From Patescibacteria group bacterium (GTDB taxonomy: Bacteria > Patescibacteriota > Minisyncoccia > Phycocordibacterales > PALSA-1337), in contig JAUPUH010000041.1 of NCBI GenBank assembly GCA_030917665.1, positions 1 through 15,798 of the forward strand: DNA of 15,798 nt. Reading direction: 5' to 3'. Numbering within the stretch: position 1 is the first letter of the stretch; every line of letters begins with the position of its first letter. Both the position numbers and the translations under genes were made by a program. Below the pieces are notes generated by a model, which worked only from the letters and a program-made list of their open reading frames with translations, made no database searches and was not told where the DNA came from. Shown here one piece after another: positions 6,616 to 13,447 of the stretch.

Positions 6616-9462
6616 CTATCCGACCACTATATTGATAAGTTTATTCTTGATAATAATCACCTTTTTAACACTCAAATCCTTGGTCCATTTCGCTATTTCA
6701 GGCTTATCTAGAGCCATTTTTTCGACAGTTGCATCATCAGTATAGACAGCACATTCGATAGTACCTCTCATCTTACCGTTCACCTGAACTGTCATTGTAA
6801 CTGTAGATTCTGTGAGTTTTTTTGGATCAAACATAGGCCAAACACTCGCATGTACAGATGTCTTGTTGCCAAGATGAGCCCAAAGCTCTTCGCTTACATG
6901 CGGAGCGAACGGCGCCAAAAGTTGAACGAGGATTTCGTAATGCCCTCTTGAAATTTTCTCTGATTTTTCGAAGTCATTTACCGCGATCATCATTGCGCTA
7001 ATAGCTGTATTGAATTTCATTTCTTCAATATCCTCAGAGACTTTTTTTATTGTCTTGTGTACCACTACTTCTAATTTTTCATCTGCAGTCGTCCCAATCT
7101 TTTCTTGGAGTTTCCATATTCGTTCAATGAATCTTCGGGACCCTGCGATAGTATTCGTATCCCATGCTATAGCTTGGTCAAAGGGACCCATAAACATTTC
7201 GTGAATGCGAAGAGCATCTGCACCAACCGTTTTTATGATGCTATCGGGGTTAATGACATTACCTTTTGATTTTGACATCTTCTCACCTCCTTCCGCGAGA
7301 ATGAGTCCGTGAGATGTTCTCTTTTTATATGGCTCGCTTGTGGGAACGAGGCCAAGATCAAACAAGAATTTATGCCAGAATCGAGAATACAGAAGGTGGA
7401 GCGTCGTATGTTCCATTCCCCCGTTATACCAATCGACAGGAGTCCAGTACTTAAGATTCTTTGCATCAGCGAATACTTTTTTATTGCTTGGATCAGCGTA
7501 GCGGAGATAGTACCAACTTGAACCTGCCCAGTTCGGCATGGTATCAGTTTCTCTTTTTGCAGTACCTTTGCATGTGGGACACTTCGTATTCACCCACTTC
7601 TCAATTGCAGCAAGAGGACTTTCGCCATTTTCTGTTGGGGCATAGTTTTTAACCTTAGGTAACTCCACTGGAAGATTTTTTTCTGGAATAGGTACGATGC
7701 CGCACTTTATACAATGAACGACAGGTATCGGTTCACCCCAGTAACGCTGACGTGAGAATATCCAATCTCGAAGCTTGAATTTCGTCACCCACTGACCACC
7801 AGCGAACTGGGTAATCTCTTTTTTGATTGACTCAGAATCTTTGCCGCTGAATTCACTAGAATTCACAAGTTTCCCAAAACCAGAATAAAGGGTTTTGGAA
7901 TTGCCTTCTAGATAATTCCAAACAAGACGTTGGTTTTCATATGTAAGAAATGGGCCCACTTCTTTTTCATCAATCCACATAAGATCGTGCTTACCTTGTT
8001 CTTCAGGTGAAACTCCAATCTTCTCCTCATTCTCTAACTCAAAAAGGATTCCACGGGCTTTCATGTATCGATTTTCGTTTTTATGCTTTGCAAAAAACGC
8101 TGAGTGGACCTGCCAAGCACTACCTGGCATATTAATATGTTTAAGATTTTTGTATCCACTTTCTTCAAGAACTTCTCTTCGTGCGGCGTCTACGATATCC
8201 TCTCCTTTCTCCATTCCTCCCGTGACAAAACTTTGCCAATTGTGCTCCTTCCACTTAATAACAAGAAATTTATTTGTTTTCGGATTCTTGACGATTGCAT
8301 GTATGATTTCTCGTTCTACCAAGGGCAGGTCTTTCCGCAGTGCTAGATCAGTTGTGTTTTCAAAATATGGAGCGATTACTTGCTTTACATCCAAACTATA
8401 CCTCTTCGCAAATTCAAAATCCCGCTCATCGTGCGCTGGAACTGCCATAACCGCCCCTGTTCCATAATCAGCAAGAACATAGTCCGCGATCCATATCGGA
8501 ACCTCTTCATTGTTTACGGGATTAATTGCTCGTATACCTTTAAGTTCAACACCTGTTTTTGCGGTCTTAGCATTCGTTCTCTCTTCATCATCTTTTTCTC
8601 TGACTGTTTTAATATACTGTGCGACCTCAATTGTGTTGTCAGCTTTGTTAATGAATTCATCAATTAATGTATGCCCAGGTGCAAGGACCACATAAGTAAC
8701 CCCAAAAAGCGTGTCTGGTCGGGTGGTATATACCTTTATTTTCTTTTCGCTACCTTTAATTGGAAATTCAATTTCAGCACCTTCACTCTTCCCGATCCAA
8801 TTCCTCTGCTGGATTTTTATTTTTTCAAGAAAATCGGTTTCGTCGAGGTCGTTATCAAGCCTGTCGGCGTATTTCGTAATGGCAAGCATCCATTGCTCCT
8901 TTTCTTTCTGCTCTACTTTCGTACCACAACGTTCACAGCAACCATCTATGACCTCCTCGTTAGCAAGCCCGATCAAATCCTTTGGGCACCAGTTAATCGT
9001 GAGTTTCTTCTTATAAGCAAGACCTTTCTTTAAAAACTGTAAGAAAATCCACTGCGTCCACTTATAGTATTTCGGATCTGTCGTATTCACTTCTCGTGAC
9101 CAATCAAAAGAGAATCCGAGAGCTTTAAGCTGACGCCGGAATGTATCTGTATTATTCTTTGTTACAACAGATGGCTGAATGCCAGTTTTGATAGCGTAGT
9201 TCTCAGTTGGAAGTCCGAAAGCGTCCCAGCCAATCGGATAGAGCACGTTATAGCCTTCTCGACGTCGCTTTCGCGCAATAATATCCATCGCAGTGTTACT
9301 ACGAATATGCCCGACATGGAGACCATCACCAGAAGGATATGGAAACTCAATGAGTGCGAAGAACTTTTTCTTCTGAGGATCTTCTTTAACCTTGTTTGGT
9401 TTCTTGGACTCCCACACCTTTTGCCACTTCTTCTCTATTTTGTCATGGTCGTACGGGTTCAT
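6616..9462 (-). CDS. leuS: Leucyl-tRNA synthetase with a Nudix domain inserted in the editing domain
   Basis: Charges tRNA-Leu with leucine. The 948-aa protein is about 90 residues longer than the usual bacterial enzyme. Catalytic elements are intact: FPYPSGDGLHVGH (40-52), RDWIFSRQRYWGEPIP (565-580), a four-Cys zinc site (C584, C587, C628, C631), DTMPNWAGSSWYYLRY (640-655) and KMSKS (728-732). The CP1 editing domain has TTRPDT (246-251) and GTGAVMAVPAHDERD (334-348) with the conserved Asp345. Between this and the return to the core (LYSGFGKLVNSSEFSG, 525-540) lies a complete Nudix domain, about residues 378-520, with a perfect Nudix box at 415-437: G415, E421, R429-E430, E433-E434, G436. The C-terminal anticodon-binding domain and C-terminal tail (VTMTVQVNGKMRG, 888-900) are complete. 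The reading frame is unbroken through the insertion, so it is a genuine fusion rather than an assembly artefact. Start MNPYDHDKIEKKW fits the family. Confidence 0.95.
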   Translation of the reverse strand: MNPYDHDKIEKKWQKVWESKKPNKVKEDPQKKKFFALIEFPYPSGDGLHVGHIRSNTAMDIIARKRRREGYNVLYPIGWDAFGLPTENYAIKTGIQPSVVTKNNTDTFRRQLKALGFSFDWSREVNTTDPKYYKWTQWIFLQFLKKGLAYKKKLTINWCPKDLIGLANEEVIDGCCERCGTKVEQKEKEQWMLAITKYADRLDNDLDETDFLEKIKIQQRNWIGKSEGAEIEFPIKGSEKKIKVYTTRPDTLFGVTYVVLAPGHTLIDEFINKADNTIEVAQYIKTVREKDDEERTNAKTAKTGVELKGIRAINPVNNEEVPIWIADYVLADYGTGAVMAVPAHDERDFEFAKRYSLDVKQVIAPYFENTTDLALRKDLPLVEREIIHAIVKNPKTNKFLVIKWKEHNWQSFVTGGMEKGEDIVDAARREVLEESGYKNLKHINMPGSAWQVHSAFFAKHKNENRYMKARGILFELENEEKIGVSPEEQGKHDLMWIDEKEVGPFLTYENQRLVWNYLEGNSKTLYSGFGKLVNSSEFSGKDSESIKKEITQFAGGQWVTKFKLRDWIFSRQRYWGEPIPVVHCIKCGIVPIPEKNLPVELPKVKNYAPTENGESPLAAIEKWVNTKCPTCKGTAKRETDTMPNWAGSSWYYLRYADPSNKKVFADAKNLKYWTPVDWYNGGMEHTTLHLLYSRFWHKFLFDLGLVPTSEPYKKRTSHGLILAEGGEKMSKSKGNVINPDSIIKTVGADALRIHEMFMGPFDQAIAWDTNTIAGSRRFIERIWKLQEKIGTTADEKLEVVVHKTIKKVSEDIEEMKFNTAISAMMIAVNDFEKSEKISRGHYEILVQLLAPFAPHVSEELWAHLGNKTSVHASVWPMFDPKKLTESTVTMTVQVNGKMRGTIECAVYTDDATVEKMALDKPEIAKWTKDLSVKKVIIIKNKLINIVVG
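7903..8331 (-). other. Nudix hydrolase domain embedded in leuS
   Basis: Codons about 378-520 of leuS. It opens with a strand pair (REIIHAIVKN..., KFLVIKW), then SFVTGGMEKGEDIVDAARRE (411-430), then VLEESGY, then further strands (WQVHSAFFAKH, ARGILFELE) and DLMWIDEKEV. The metal-binding glutamates of the Nudix box (E430, E433, E434) are all present, so the domain should be catalytically competent toward a nucleoside-diphosphate-linked substrate that cannot be deduced here. Confidence 0.92.
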
Positions 9463-9473
9463 AAGTAGTGAGT

Positions 9474-9502
9474 ATCATATAACAAAAAACCCGCTCCGTG
9501 AA
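9474..9502 (-). promoter_or_regulatory. Predicted leuS promoter overlapping the upstream terminator
   Basis: TATGAT (9474-9479) is 17 bp from TTCACG (9497-9502); matches are five and four of six. The -10 ends 11 nt before the leuS ATG, so the leader would be about 5 nt. The -35 lies inside the loop side of the terminator hairpin at 9489-9514. Confidence 0.5.
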
Positions 9503-9514
9503 GACGAAGCGGGT
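9484..9514 (-). terminator. Rho-independent terminator after the 66-aa gene
   Basis: Arms ACCCGCT (9489-9495) and AGCGGGT (9508-9514) form a 7-bp stem, extended inside by CGT/ACG around a 4-nt loop. On the minus strand it is followed by a run of T at 9488-9484. It lies 19 bp beyond the stop of the 66-aa gene. Confidence 0.9.
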
Positions 9515-9532
9515 CTCGTGAAAACTACATAC

Positions 9533-9733
9533 TTACAGTTTGGCCAGGACATACCATAGTCCTCCGCCAATGATGCAGAGTGATGATCCGAAAATCAGTA
9601 ACGACGCAAGTTTGCTTTTTGGCACGCACGCAACAAAGAGTGCAACCAAAATGAGGAAACCTGCCAGAAGGACGAGTATGGTCTTGAGTGTCATGATTGA
9701 TGTGATACCAAAGAACAATGGAATTGCTTTCAT
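9533..9733 (-). CDS. Small two-TM membrane protein, unknown function
   Basis: 66 aa, almost entirely hydrophobic. A segment TLKTILVLLAGFLILVALFV (15-34) and a second ASLLIFGSSLCIIGGGLWYV (43-62) are joined by a short basic loop (PKSK). The first 13 residues (MKAIPLFFGITSI) are moderately hydrophobic; an alternative start is M14 at 9694. I do not recognise the family. It is a single-gene unit: a strong promoter lies 67 bp upstream and a terminator 19 bp downstream, which supports it being expressed despite its size. No ribosome-binding motif precedes either start. Confidence 0.65.
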   Translation of the reverse strand: MKAIPLFFGITSIMTLKTILVLLAGFLILVALFVACVPKSKLASLLIFGSSLCIIGGGLWYVLAKL

Positions 9734-9775
9734 TTAAGGAGTTTGTGATGAGGGTTTAACCGAAAAAAGACAAAA

Positions 9776-9791
9776 GAATTCACATGAATTC
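9776..9791. repeat. 16-bp inverted repeat in the 5' leader of the 66-aa gene
   Basis: GAATTCA and TGAATTC flank a 2-bp centre, a perfect 7-bp inverted repeat just downstream of the predicted transcription start (about 9793). It could be an operator or a small leader hairpin. Confidence 0.45.
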
Positions 9792-9799
9792 CGGAGACT

Positions 9800-9828
9800 A
9801 TTATAGCACAAAAGCAAAGCCCTGTCCA
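9800..9828 (-). promoter_or_regulatory. Strong extended -10 promoter of the 66-aa gene
   Basis: TGGACA (-35, 9823-9828, five of six) is spaced 17 bp from TATAAT (9800-9805, perfect) with an extended TGC directly before it. The start point would be near 9793, giving a leader of about 60 nt. This is the best promoter in the window, although it serves a 66-aa gene. Confidence 0.8.
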
Positions 9829-9843
9829 TCGCTGGAAAGGGCT
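9811..9843 (-). terminator. Probable terminator after the 47-aa gene
   Basis: AGCCCT (9818-9823) pairs with AGGGCT (9838-9843), with an inner TCCA/TGGA pairing around a 4-nt loop. On the minus strand it is followed by TTGCTTTTG, an interrupted U-run. It contains the -35 of the next promoter. Confidence 0.65.
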
Positions 9844-9874
9844 GAGTGGAATCCGGTCCTGATTCAATTTAAAG

Positions 9875-10018
9875 TCATGAAATCAAGTAAATCAGTCCTG
9901 CAGTAATCGCGATTATGACAATAACCACGAATCCTACAAAAATCTTACTTTGTCCGAGCGGAAGCTTGTAACGGCGTCGCTTTGTACCCTGAGCGCGGGA
10001 TATTTCATTGGGGAGCAT
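9875..10018 (-). CDS. 47-aa single-TM small membrane protein
   Basis: Starting at ATG 10016-10018 and ending in TGA at 9875-9877, the frame encodes a basic cytoplasmic-looking head (MLPNEISRAQGTKRRRYKLP) followed by one membrane segment (IFVGFVVIVIIAITAGLIYL, residues 26-45). The positive-inside rule predicts a cytoplasmic N-terminus. I do not recognise the family. Support for it being real: a well-formed promoter with a 9-nt gap to its ATG, a hairpin terminator just after its stop, and an uninterrupted amphipathic-head/TM pattern. It fills the gap between ychF and the 66-aa gene. Confidence 0.65.
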   Translation of the reverse strand: MLPNEISRAQGTKRRRYKLPLGQSKIFVGFVVIVIIAITAGLIYLIS

Positions 10019-10027
10019 ATTGGTTAT

Positions 10028-10056
10028 TTTATAACACAAGTTATGCTTTCTGTCAC
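10028..10056 (-). promoter_or_regulatory. Extended -10 promoter of the 47-aa gene, leaderless
   Basis: GTGACA (10051-10056, five of six) and TATAAA (10028-10033, five of six) are 17 bp apart, with TGT directly before the -10. The gap to the ATG is 9 nt. The -35 starts right after the ychF stop codon. Confidence 0.72.
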
Positions 10057-10057
10057 C

Positions 10058-11155
10058 CTAAATCTTAAATTCCATCACATCCCCATCCTTCACAATATAC
10101 TCCTTCCCTTCTGTTCTCAAAAGTCCTTTTTCTCGCGCTGCTCCAAATGATCCAGCTTCAATTAACTTATCCCACTCGATCACTTCGGCTCGGATAAATT
10201 TATCCTCAAAGTCACCGTGAATAGCTGTTCCGGCCTTTGGTGCAGTCCAACCTCGTCCAATGGTCCAAGCTCGAGTTTCCTTTTCGCCTGTTGTGAAATA
10301 AGTAATTAAATTCAAAAGTTCGTAACCCTTTTTAATAAGGTCATCAATACCGTCATCTTTTGCCCCAAGTCCTTCTCGTAGCTCCTTCTTATCCTTATCA
10401 TCAATATCCTTGAGCTCGTGTTCGATACCAGCATCTACAATTACCCATTTCGCCTTATTTTCATTAAAAAACTTAATCAAAGCCTGATAACGATCATCAT
10501 TGAGTTCGTCAAGATTCTTACCTCCCGCTTTCTTATTCAAAATATACATGAATGGCTTCGAGGTAAGAAGATGAAGTGACTTGAGAAAAGGTGCTTCAAA
10601 TTCATCTGGAACAACTGTAGAAGCAAGCTTACCTGCATCCAGTGCAGTCTTTATCCTCTCCACCAGTCCGTTTTCGATAATCGCTTCCTTTTTTCCAGCC
10701 TTAACTTCCTTATTAAGGTTCGCGAGTCGTTTCGTAACCGTCTGAAGATCAGCGAGTATAAGTTCAAGATTGATAACTTCAATATCCTTGAGCGGATTTA
10801 TTTTCCCATCAACGTGGATAATGTTATCGTCTTCGAAAATTCGCACAACTTCAGCAATAGCATCTGTCTCCCGAATGTTTGTAAGGAATTGGTTTCCAAG
10901 ACCTTCACCATCAGAAGCACCTTTTACAAGTCCGGCGATATCTACAAATTCGACGACAGCAGGAACAGTCTTTTGTGTCTTTGAAAAATCTGCAAGTTTG
11001 TGAAGGCGTTCATCTGGCACCGCAACAACACCGACTGATGGATCGATTGTTGCAAAGGGGTAATTTGCGACAAGGACGCTCTTTTTTGTGAGCGCATTGA
11101 AGAGTGTGGACTTGCCTACATTGGGCAATCCGACGATTCCTATGGATAATGACAT
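10058..11155 (-). CDS. ychF: Redox/ribosome-associated GTPase/ATPase YchF (OLA1 family)
   Basis: A universally conserved P-loop NTPase of the Obg/TRAFAC class that binds ribosomes and in studied members prefers ATP. The 365-aa length is typical. Seen in order: P-loop GLPNVGKST (9-17), switch I NYPFATIDPSVGVV (31-44), Walker B/G3 DIAGLVKGAS (72-81), DGEGLGNQFL (82-91) with the family substitution in switch II, a helical arm (about 125-200), NKKA (207-210) in the G4 position, and the C-terminal TGS domain (LITYFTTGEKETRAW, AIHGDFEDKFIRAEVI, GDVMEFKI). The base-specificity motif reads NKKA where the family often has NxxE. It has its own promoter and is followed immediately by the promoter of the next small gene. 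Confidence 0.96.
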   Translation of the reverse strand: MSLSIGIVGLPNVGKSTLFNALTKKSVLVANYPFATIDPSVGVVAVPDERLHKLADFSKTQKTVPAVVEFVDIAGLVKGASDGEGLGNQFLTNIRETDAIAEVVRIFEDDNIIHVDGKINPLKDIEVINLELILADLQTVTKRLANLNKEVKAGKKEAIIENGLVERIKTALDAGKLASTVVPDEFEAPFLKSLHLLTSKPFMYILNKKAGGKNLDELNDDRYQALIKFFNENKAKWVIVDAGIEHELKDIDDKDKKELREGLGAKDDGIDDLIKKGYELLNLITYFTTGEKETRAWTIGRGWTAPKAGTAIHGDFEDKFIRAEVIEWDKLIEAGSFGAAREKGLLRTEGKEYIVKDGDVMEFKI

Positions 11156-11160
11156 AAGGT

Positions 11161-11418
11161 TGATTCTATGCTAATCTGTTCAAGAAATCAATTTTTGCTC
11201 CCTTCCCCCTATGAGAATAATCCTGTTCATCGCATCAATACCCGAGGTGTTTTGTTCAATTCCCGGTTTGAACTTCGCATGTATCTACGCGAAATCATTC
11301 CTGGATAACAAGCGTCAAAAAAATAAATAATCCCAATCAATTTTCAGAAGAGCGGCCACAAGCCGTTCTTTCCTTTTATATTTTTTACATGTAAAAGTGT
11401 CCCACCAGCTCTCCAAAG
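11161..11418. other. Gene-free 258-bp stretch with three hairpins, possible plus-strand RNA
   Basis: Between ychF and the 109-aa gene no convincing protein is visible. Two 20-nt hairpins lie back to back: GTTCAA/TTGAAC (11254-11273) and TTCGC/GCGAA with inner GTA/TAC (11274-11293). A third, 9-bp stem AAGAGCGGC/GCCGTTCTT (11348-11370) is followed on the plus strand by TCCTTTTATATTTTTT, like a plus-strand terminator; its single G-U pair would be an A-C mismatch on the minus strand. A small plus-strand RNA is possible but no good plus promoter was found (only AATAAT near 11216). Confidence 0.35.
11163..11191 (-). promoter_or_regulatory. Predicted ychF promoter, leaderless
   Basis: TTGATT (11186-11191, four of six) is 17 bp from TAGAAT (11163-11168, five of six), and the -10 ends 7 nt before the ATG at 11155. 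Confidence 0.55.
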
Positions 11419-11430
11419 CTAGCGGGACAC
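11393..11430 (-). terminator. Terminator overlapping the end of the 109-aa gene
   Basis: GTGTCCC (11397-11403) and GGGACAC (11424-11430) form a perfect 7-bp stem with an inner AGCT/AGCT pairing, followed on the minus strand by TTTTAC. The stop codon of the gene (11419-11421) lies inside the hairpin. Confidence 0.82.
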
Positions 11431-11748
11431 CGTGTTGTGAAAACACCTGTGAACAAAAATCTCGGTAGGGTCCAACCAATCGTAAGGAACGCCGAGATGC
11501 CTCCAGTGGGAGGGGGTAATCAAGAAAGGCGTCTCGACCATTCCGTCTGAATGAAAGCTGAAAAACTCGCAATCATACTGAGGAAAAGCCATGAGTTGCC
11601 CTGAATCCGAAATACTGCTTGGAAATTGGCTGGCGATCATTACATCTTTCACCGGGTGCCAATCGTTCTCGTTTTTTGCGAATCGTTTGAGCGAAATCGC
11701 AATATAGAGTCCTGCACAGACAAACAAAGCAAAGAACACAGTTGTCAT
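11419..11748 (-). CDS. 109-aa membrane-anchored protein, unknown function
   Basis: The N-terminus TTVFFALFVCAGLYIAISL (2-20) is one membrane segment or uncleaved signal anchor, followed by a polar domain rich in aromatic residues and histidine (WHPVKDVMIASQF, FFSFHSDGMVETPFLITPS, HWRHLGVPYDWLDPTEIFVH). I recognise no family. This frame is chosen over an overlapping 85-aa frame (11315-11572) because it has a membrane anchor, a promoter-like box placed as for its neighbours, and a terminator at its stop codon, which would cut the other frame in half. It is 45 bp from the preceding 75-aa gene. Confidence 0.6.
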   Translation of the reverse strand: MTTVFFALFVCAGLYIAISLKRFAKNENDWHPVKDVMIASQFPSSISDSGQLMAFPQYDCEFFSFHSDGMVETPFLITPSHWRHLGVPYDWLDPTEIFVHRCFHNTVSR

Positions 11749-11757
11749 AAGCCGTGT

Positions 11758-11763
11758 TTTATA
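11758..11763 (-). promoter_or_regulatory. Possible -10 box for the 109-aa gene
   Basis: TATAAA ends 9 nt before the ATG at 11748, the same geometry as other genes here. No -35 match and no extended TG are visible, so support is weak; read-through from the 75-aa gene is an alternative. Confidence 0.35.
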
Positions 11764-11793
11764 CTACACCTCTTTAATTTATGAGTAAAGACT

Positions 11794-12021
11794 CTATTTT
11801 CCCATCACTTTCTTAAGCTCATCCTGATGTTTAAGCATCACAGCATTCATTGCATCCTGCTGTGCCATTCCTCCTTTTATTTTCTCCTGAGCTTCTTCAG
11901 CTATTTTCATAAAGAAATCTGGATTCTTCTCAATCATTGCAAAAATCTGATCTTGTTGCTCTTGGGGAACATTCTTCATCTGCTTTTTGAGCATTGTTTT
12001 AAGTAAAAAGTTTTGAAACAT
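11794..12021 (-). CDS. 75-aa helical small protein, CPR-type, unknown function
   Basis: A soluble, Lys/Gln/Met-rich protein (MFQNFLLKTMLKKQMKNVPQ, then EQQDQIFAMIEKNPDFFMKI) with predicted helices separated by NPDFF and KGG. I recall close look-alikes of this small protein scattered through Parcubacteria genomes, without an assigned function. No membrane segment, no metal-binding motif and no DNA-binding motif are evident. An internal start at M10 is possible. It has its own extended -10 promoter at the end of zwf and no clear terminator, so it may be co-transcribed with the 109-aa gene. Confidence 0.75.
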   Translation of the reverse strand: MFQNFLLKTMLKKQMKNVPQEQQDQIFAMIEKNPDFFMKIAEEAQEKIKGGMAQQDAMNAVMLKHQDELKKVMGK

Positions 12022-12046
12022 GTTTTTATTTTAATTTAGTTCAAAG

Positions 12047-12055
12047 ATTATAACA
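12047..12055 (-). promoter_or_regulatory. Extended -10 promoter of the 75-aa gene
   Basis: TGT-TATAAT (12047-12055) is a perfect extended -10 overlapping the zwf stop codon (12048-12050). No good -35 lies 16-18 bp upstream. The predicted leader is about 18 nt. Confidence 0.6.
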
Positions 12056-13439
12056 CATCTTGAGTACCCTTCCTGTAAATTGTAAGGGGTACAACGTTCC
12101 ATGAGGAAAGAACTGAAGTAACGTATTTCCACGCAGAAGCAACCTCTTCAGTGCTCGTAAAAAGTGTCTGATCGCCGATGATCGCATCGTGAAGGACCTT
12201 TTCATAGGCATCTGGAAGCACTGAAAGTGACGCAGAATCGCTGTATTTGAATTTAAGCAGTTTCGGTTCAACATCCATTGTGAATCCAGGTGTTTTGACC
12301 CAAAAACGAATCTTGATACCCTCATCGGGCTGTATGCGGAAAGTTAGAACATTCTGTCTTTCTTCATTTTTTTCATTCTTAAAATAAATGTCAATTTCAG
12401 TTTTTGTATCCGCAAGCGATTTTCCGCTCTCAAGGTAAAAAGGAACATTTTTCCAACGAGGATTGTTGATATATGATTCGATTCTAAAATATGTCTCTGT
12501 TTGGGTATATTCTTTCACACCACCTTCAAACTTATATCCCTCATACTGTCCTCGCACTACCCGTGAAGCAATGTTTTTTGATGTTATAGGTTGCAGACGA
12601 TTAAGCACCTTTGCACGCTCACTACGAATCGTTGCGGCGTCAGTTGCTGCAGGAGGCTCCATTGCAATCAGAGCAAGCATTTGAAGCATGTGGTTCTGTC
12701 CCACGTCCTTAAGCGCTCCAATGCCGTCATAGAAGGCACCTCGGCCCTCCACACCGATCTTCTCAAGCAATTTGATGTGGACCTTATCCACATACTTACG
12801 ATTCCAAAGCGGCTCAAAAAGCGAATTTGAGAATCTAAACGCAAGAATATTCTGTAAAGCTTCTTTTGCAAGGTAATGATCGATTCGAAACACCTGATTT
12901 TCATCAAAAAGCTCACCAAGCTTCTTGTCGAGCTTCTTTGCCATCTCGCTGTCGTTTCCAAACGGTTTTTCCACAAGGATACGTGTCCAACCTTCATCAC
13001 CACCACAAGGAATGGTTAATCCAGAGTTTGAGAGGTGCTGAAAAATCGACTCATACAGTGAAGGCGGGATGGATAGGTGGAAAAGTTTGTTTGAACATTG
13101 GTGAAATCCATCATCAATGTTCTTAAGACGTTGTGCAAGTTGTGCATATGATGAAGAAGCATCGAAATTACCTTGTTCATAGTACATATGGTCAATGAAG
13201 TGCTTTACTTCTTCTTCCCTGTATTGTCCAGGCCGAATGTTCATATGCTCGCGCACAAACACCCTGAAATCCTCTCGATTGAATGGCTTTCGGGAAAAAC
13301 CAACGATAGCAAACTTGCTTGGTAGCTGCTTCTTTACATACAGATTCAACAAAGCAGGAAGGAGCTTCCTTCCTGCTAAGTCTCCGGTGATGCCGAAGAT
13401 AATGAATATTGTAGGTGTGGCTGTAGTTACCCCGTTCAT
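12048..13439 (-). CDS. zwf: Glucose-6-phosphate 1-dehydrogenase
   Basis: Oxidises glucose-6-phosphate to 6-phosphogluconolactone with NADP(+), opening the oxidative pentose-phosphate route and supplying NADPH. The 463-aa protein is near the usual 480-500. Visible: the Rossmann turn FGITGDLAGRKLLPAL (15-30), EKPFG (157-161), the substrate-binding RIDHYLAKE (185-193; commonly RIDHYLGKE), GAFYDGIGALKDVGQNHMLQ (234-253) with catalytic His250 in QNH, and YLESGKSL (335-342). Two positions depart from the common form: Gly to Ala at 191, and Arg to Glu at 337 (usual FYLRTGK). Key residues D187, H188, K192 and H250 remain, so activity is expected. No other pentose-phosphate gene is in the window. The -10 box for it lies within the 26 bp between the pyrophosphatase stop and this ATG. 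Confidence 0.95.
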   Translation of the reverse strand: MNGVTTATPTIFIIFGITGDLAGRKLLPALLNLYVKKQLPSKFAIVGFSRKPFNREDFRVFVREHMNIRPGQYREEEVKHFIDHMYYEQGNFDASSSYAQLAQRLKNIDDGFHQCSNKLFHLSIPPSLYESIFQHLSNSGLTIPCGGDEGWTRILVEKPFGNDSEMAKKLDKKLGELFDENQVFRIDHYLAKEALQNILAFRFSNSLFEPLWNRKYVDKVHIKLLEKIGVEGRGAFYDGIGALKDVGQNHMLQMLALIAMEPPAATDAATIRSERAKVLNRLQPITSKNIASRVVRGQYEGYKFEGGVKEYTQTETYFRIESYINNPRWKNVPFYLESGKSLADTKTEIDIYFKNEKNEERQNVLTFRIQPDEGIKIRFWVKTPGFTMDVEPKLLKFKYSDSASLSVLPDAYEKVLHDAIIGDQTLFTSTEEVASAWKYVTSVLSSWNVVPLTIYRKGTQDVL

Positions 13440-13447
13440 GAGTACCT

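Noticed and set aside
8063..9033. Several plus-strand open frames of 60-134 codons opposite leuS
   Set aside because: They are antisense shadows of a fully conserved gene; their translations are low-complexity Ser/Phe/Leu-rich and show no motif.
11251..11275. T-loop-like sequence (GTTCAATTCCC) suggesting a tRNA
   Set aside because: No pairing T-stem, acceptor stem, anticodon arm or CCA end could be fitted on either strand.
11315..11572. 85-aa minus frame overlapping the 109-aa gene, ending KIDWDYLFF
   Set aside because: It is crossed in the middle by a strong terminator, has no promoter-like box at its start, and overlaps a frame with a clear membrane anchor. Its last 24 residues look protein-like but have no usable start codon of their own.
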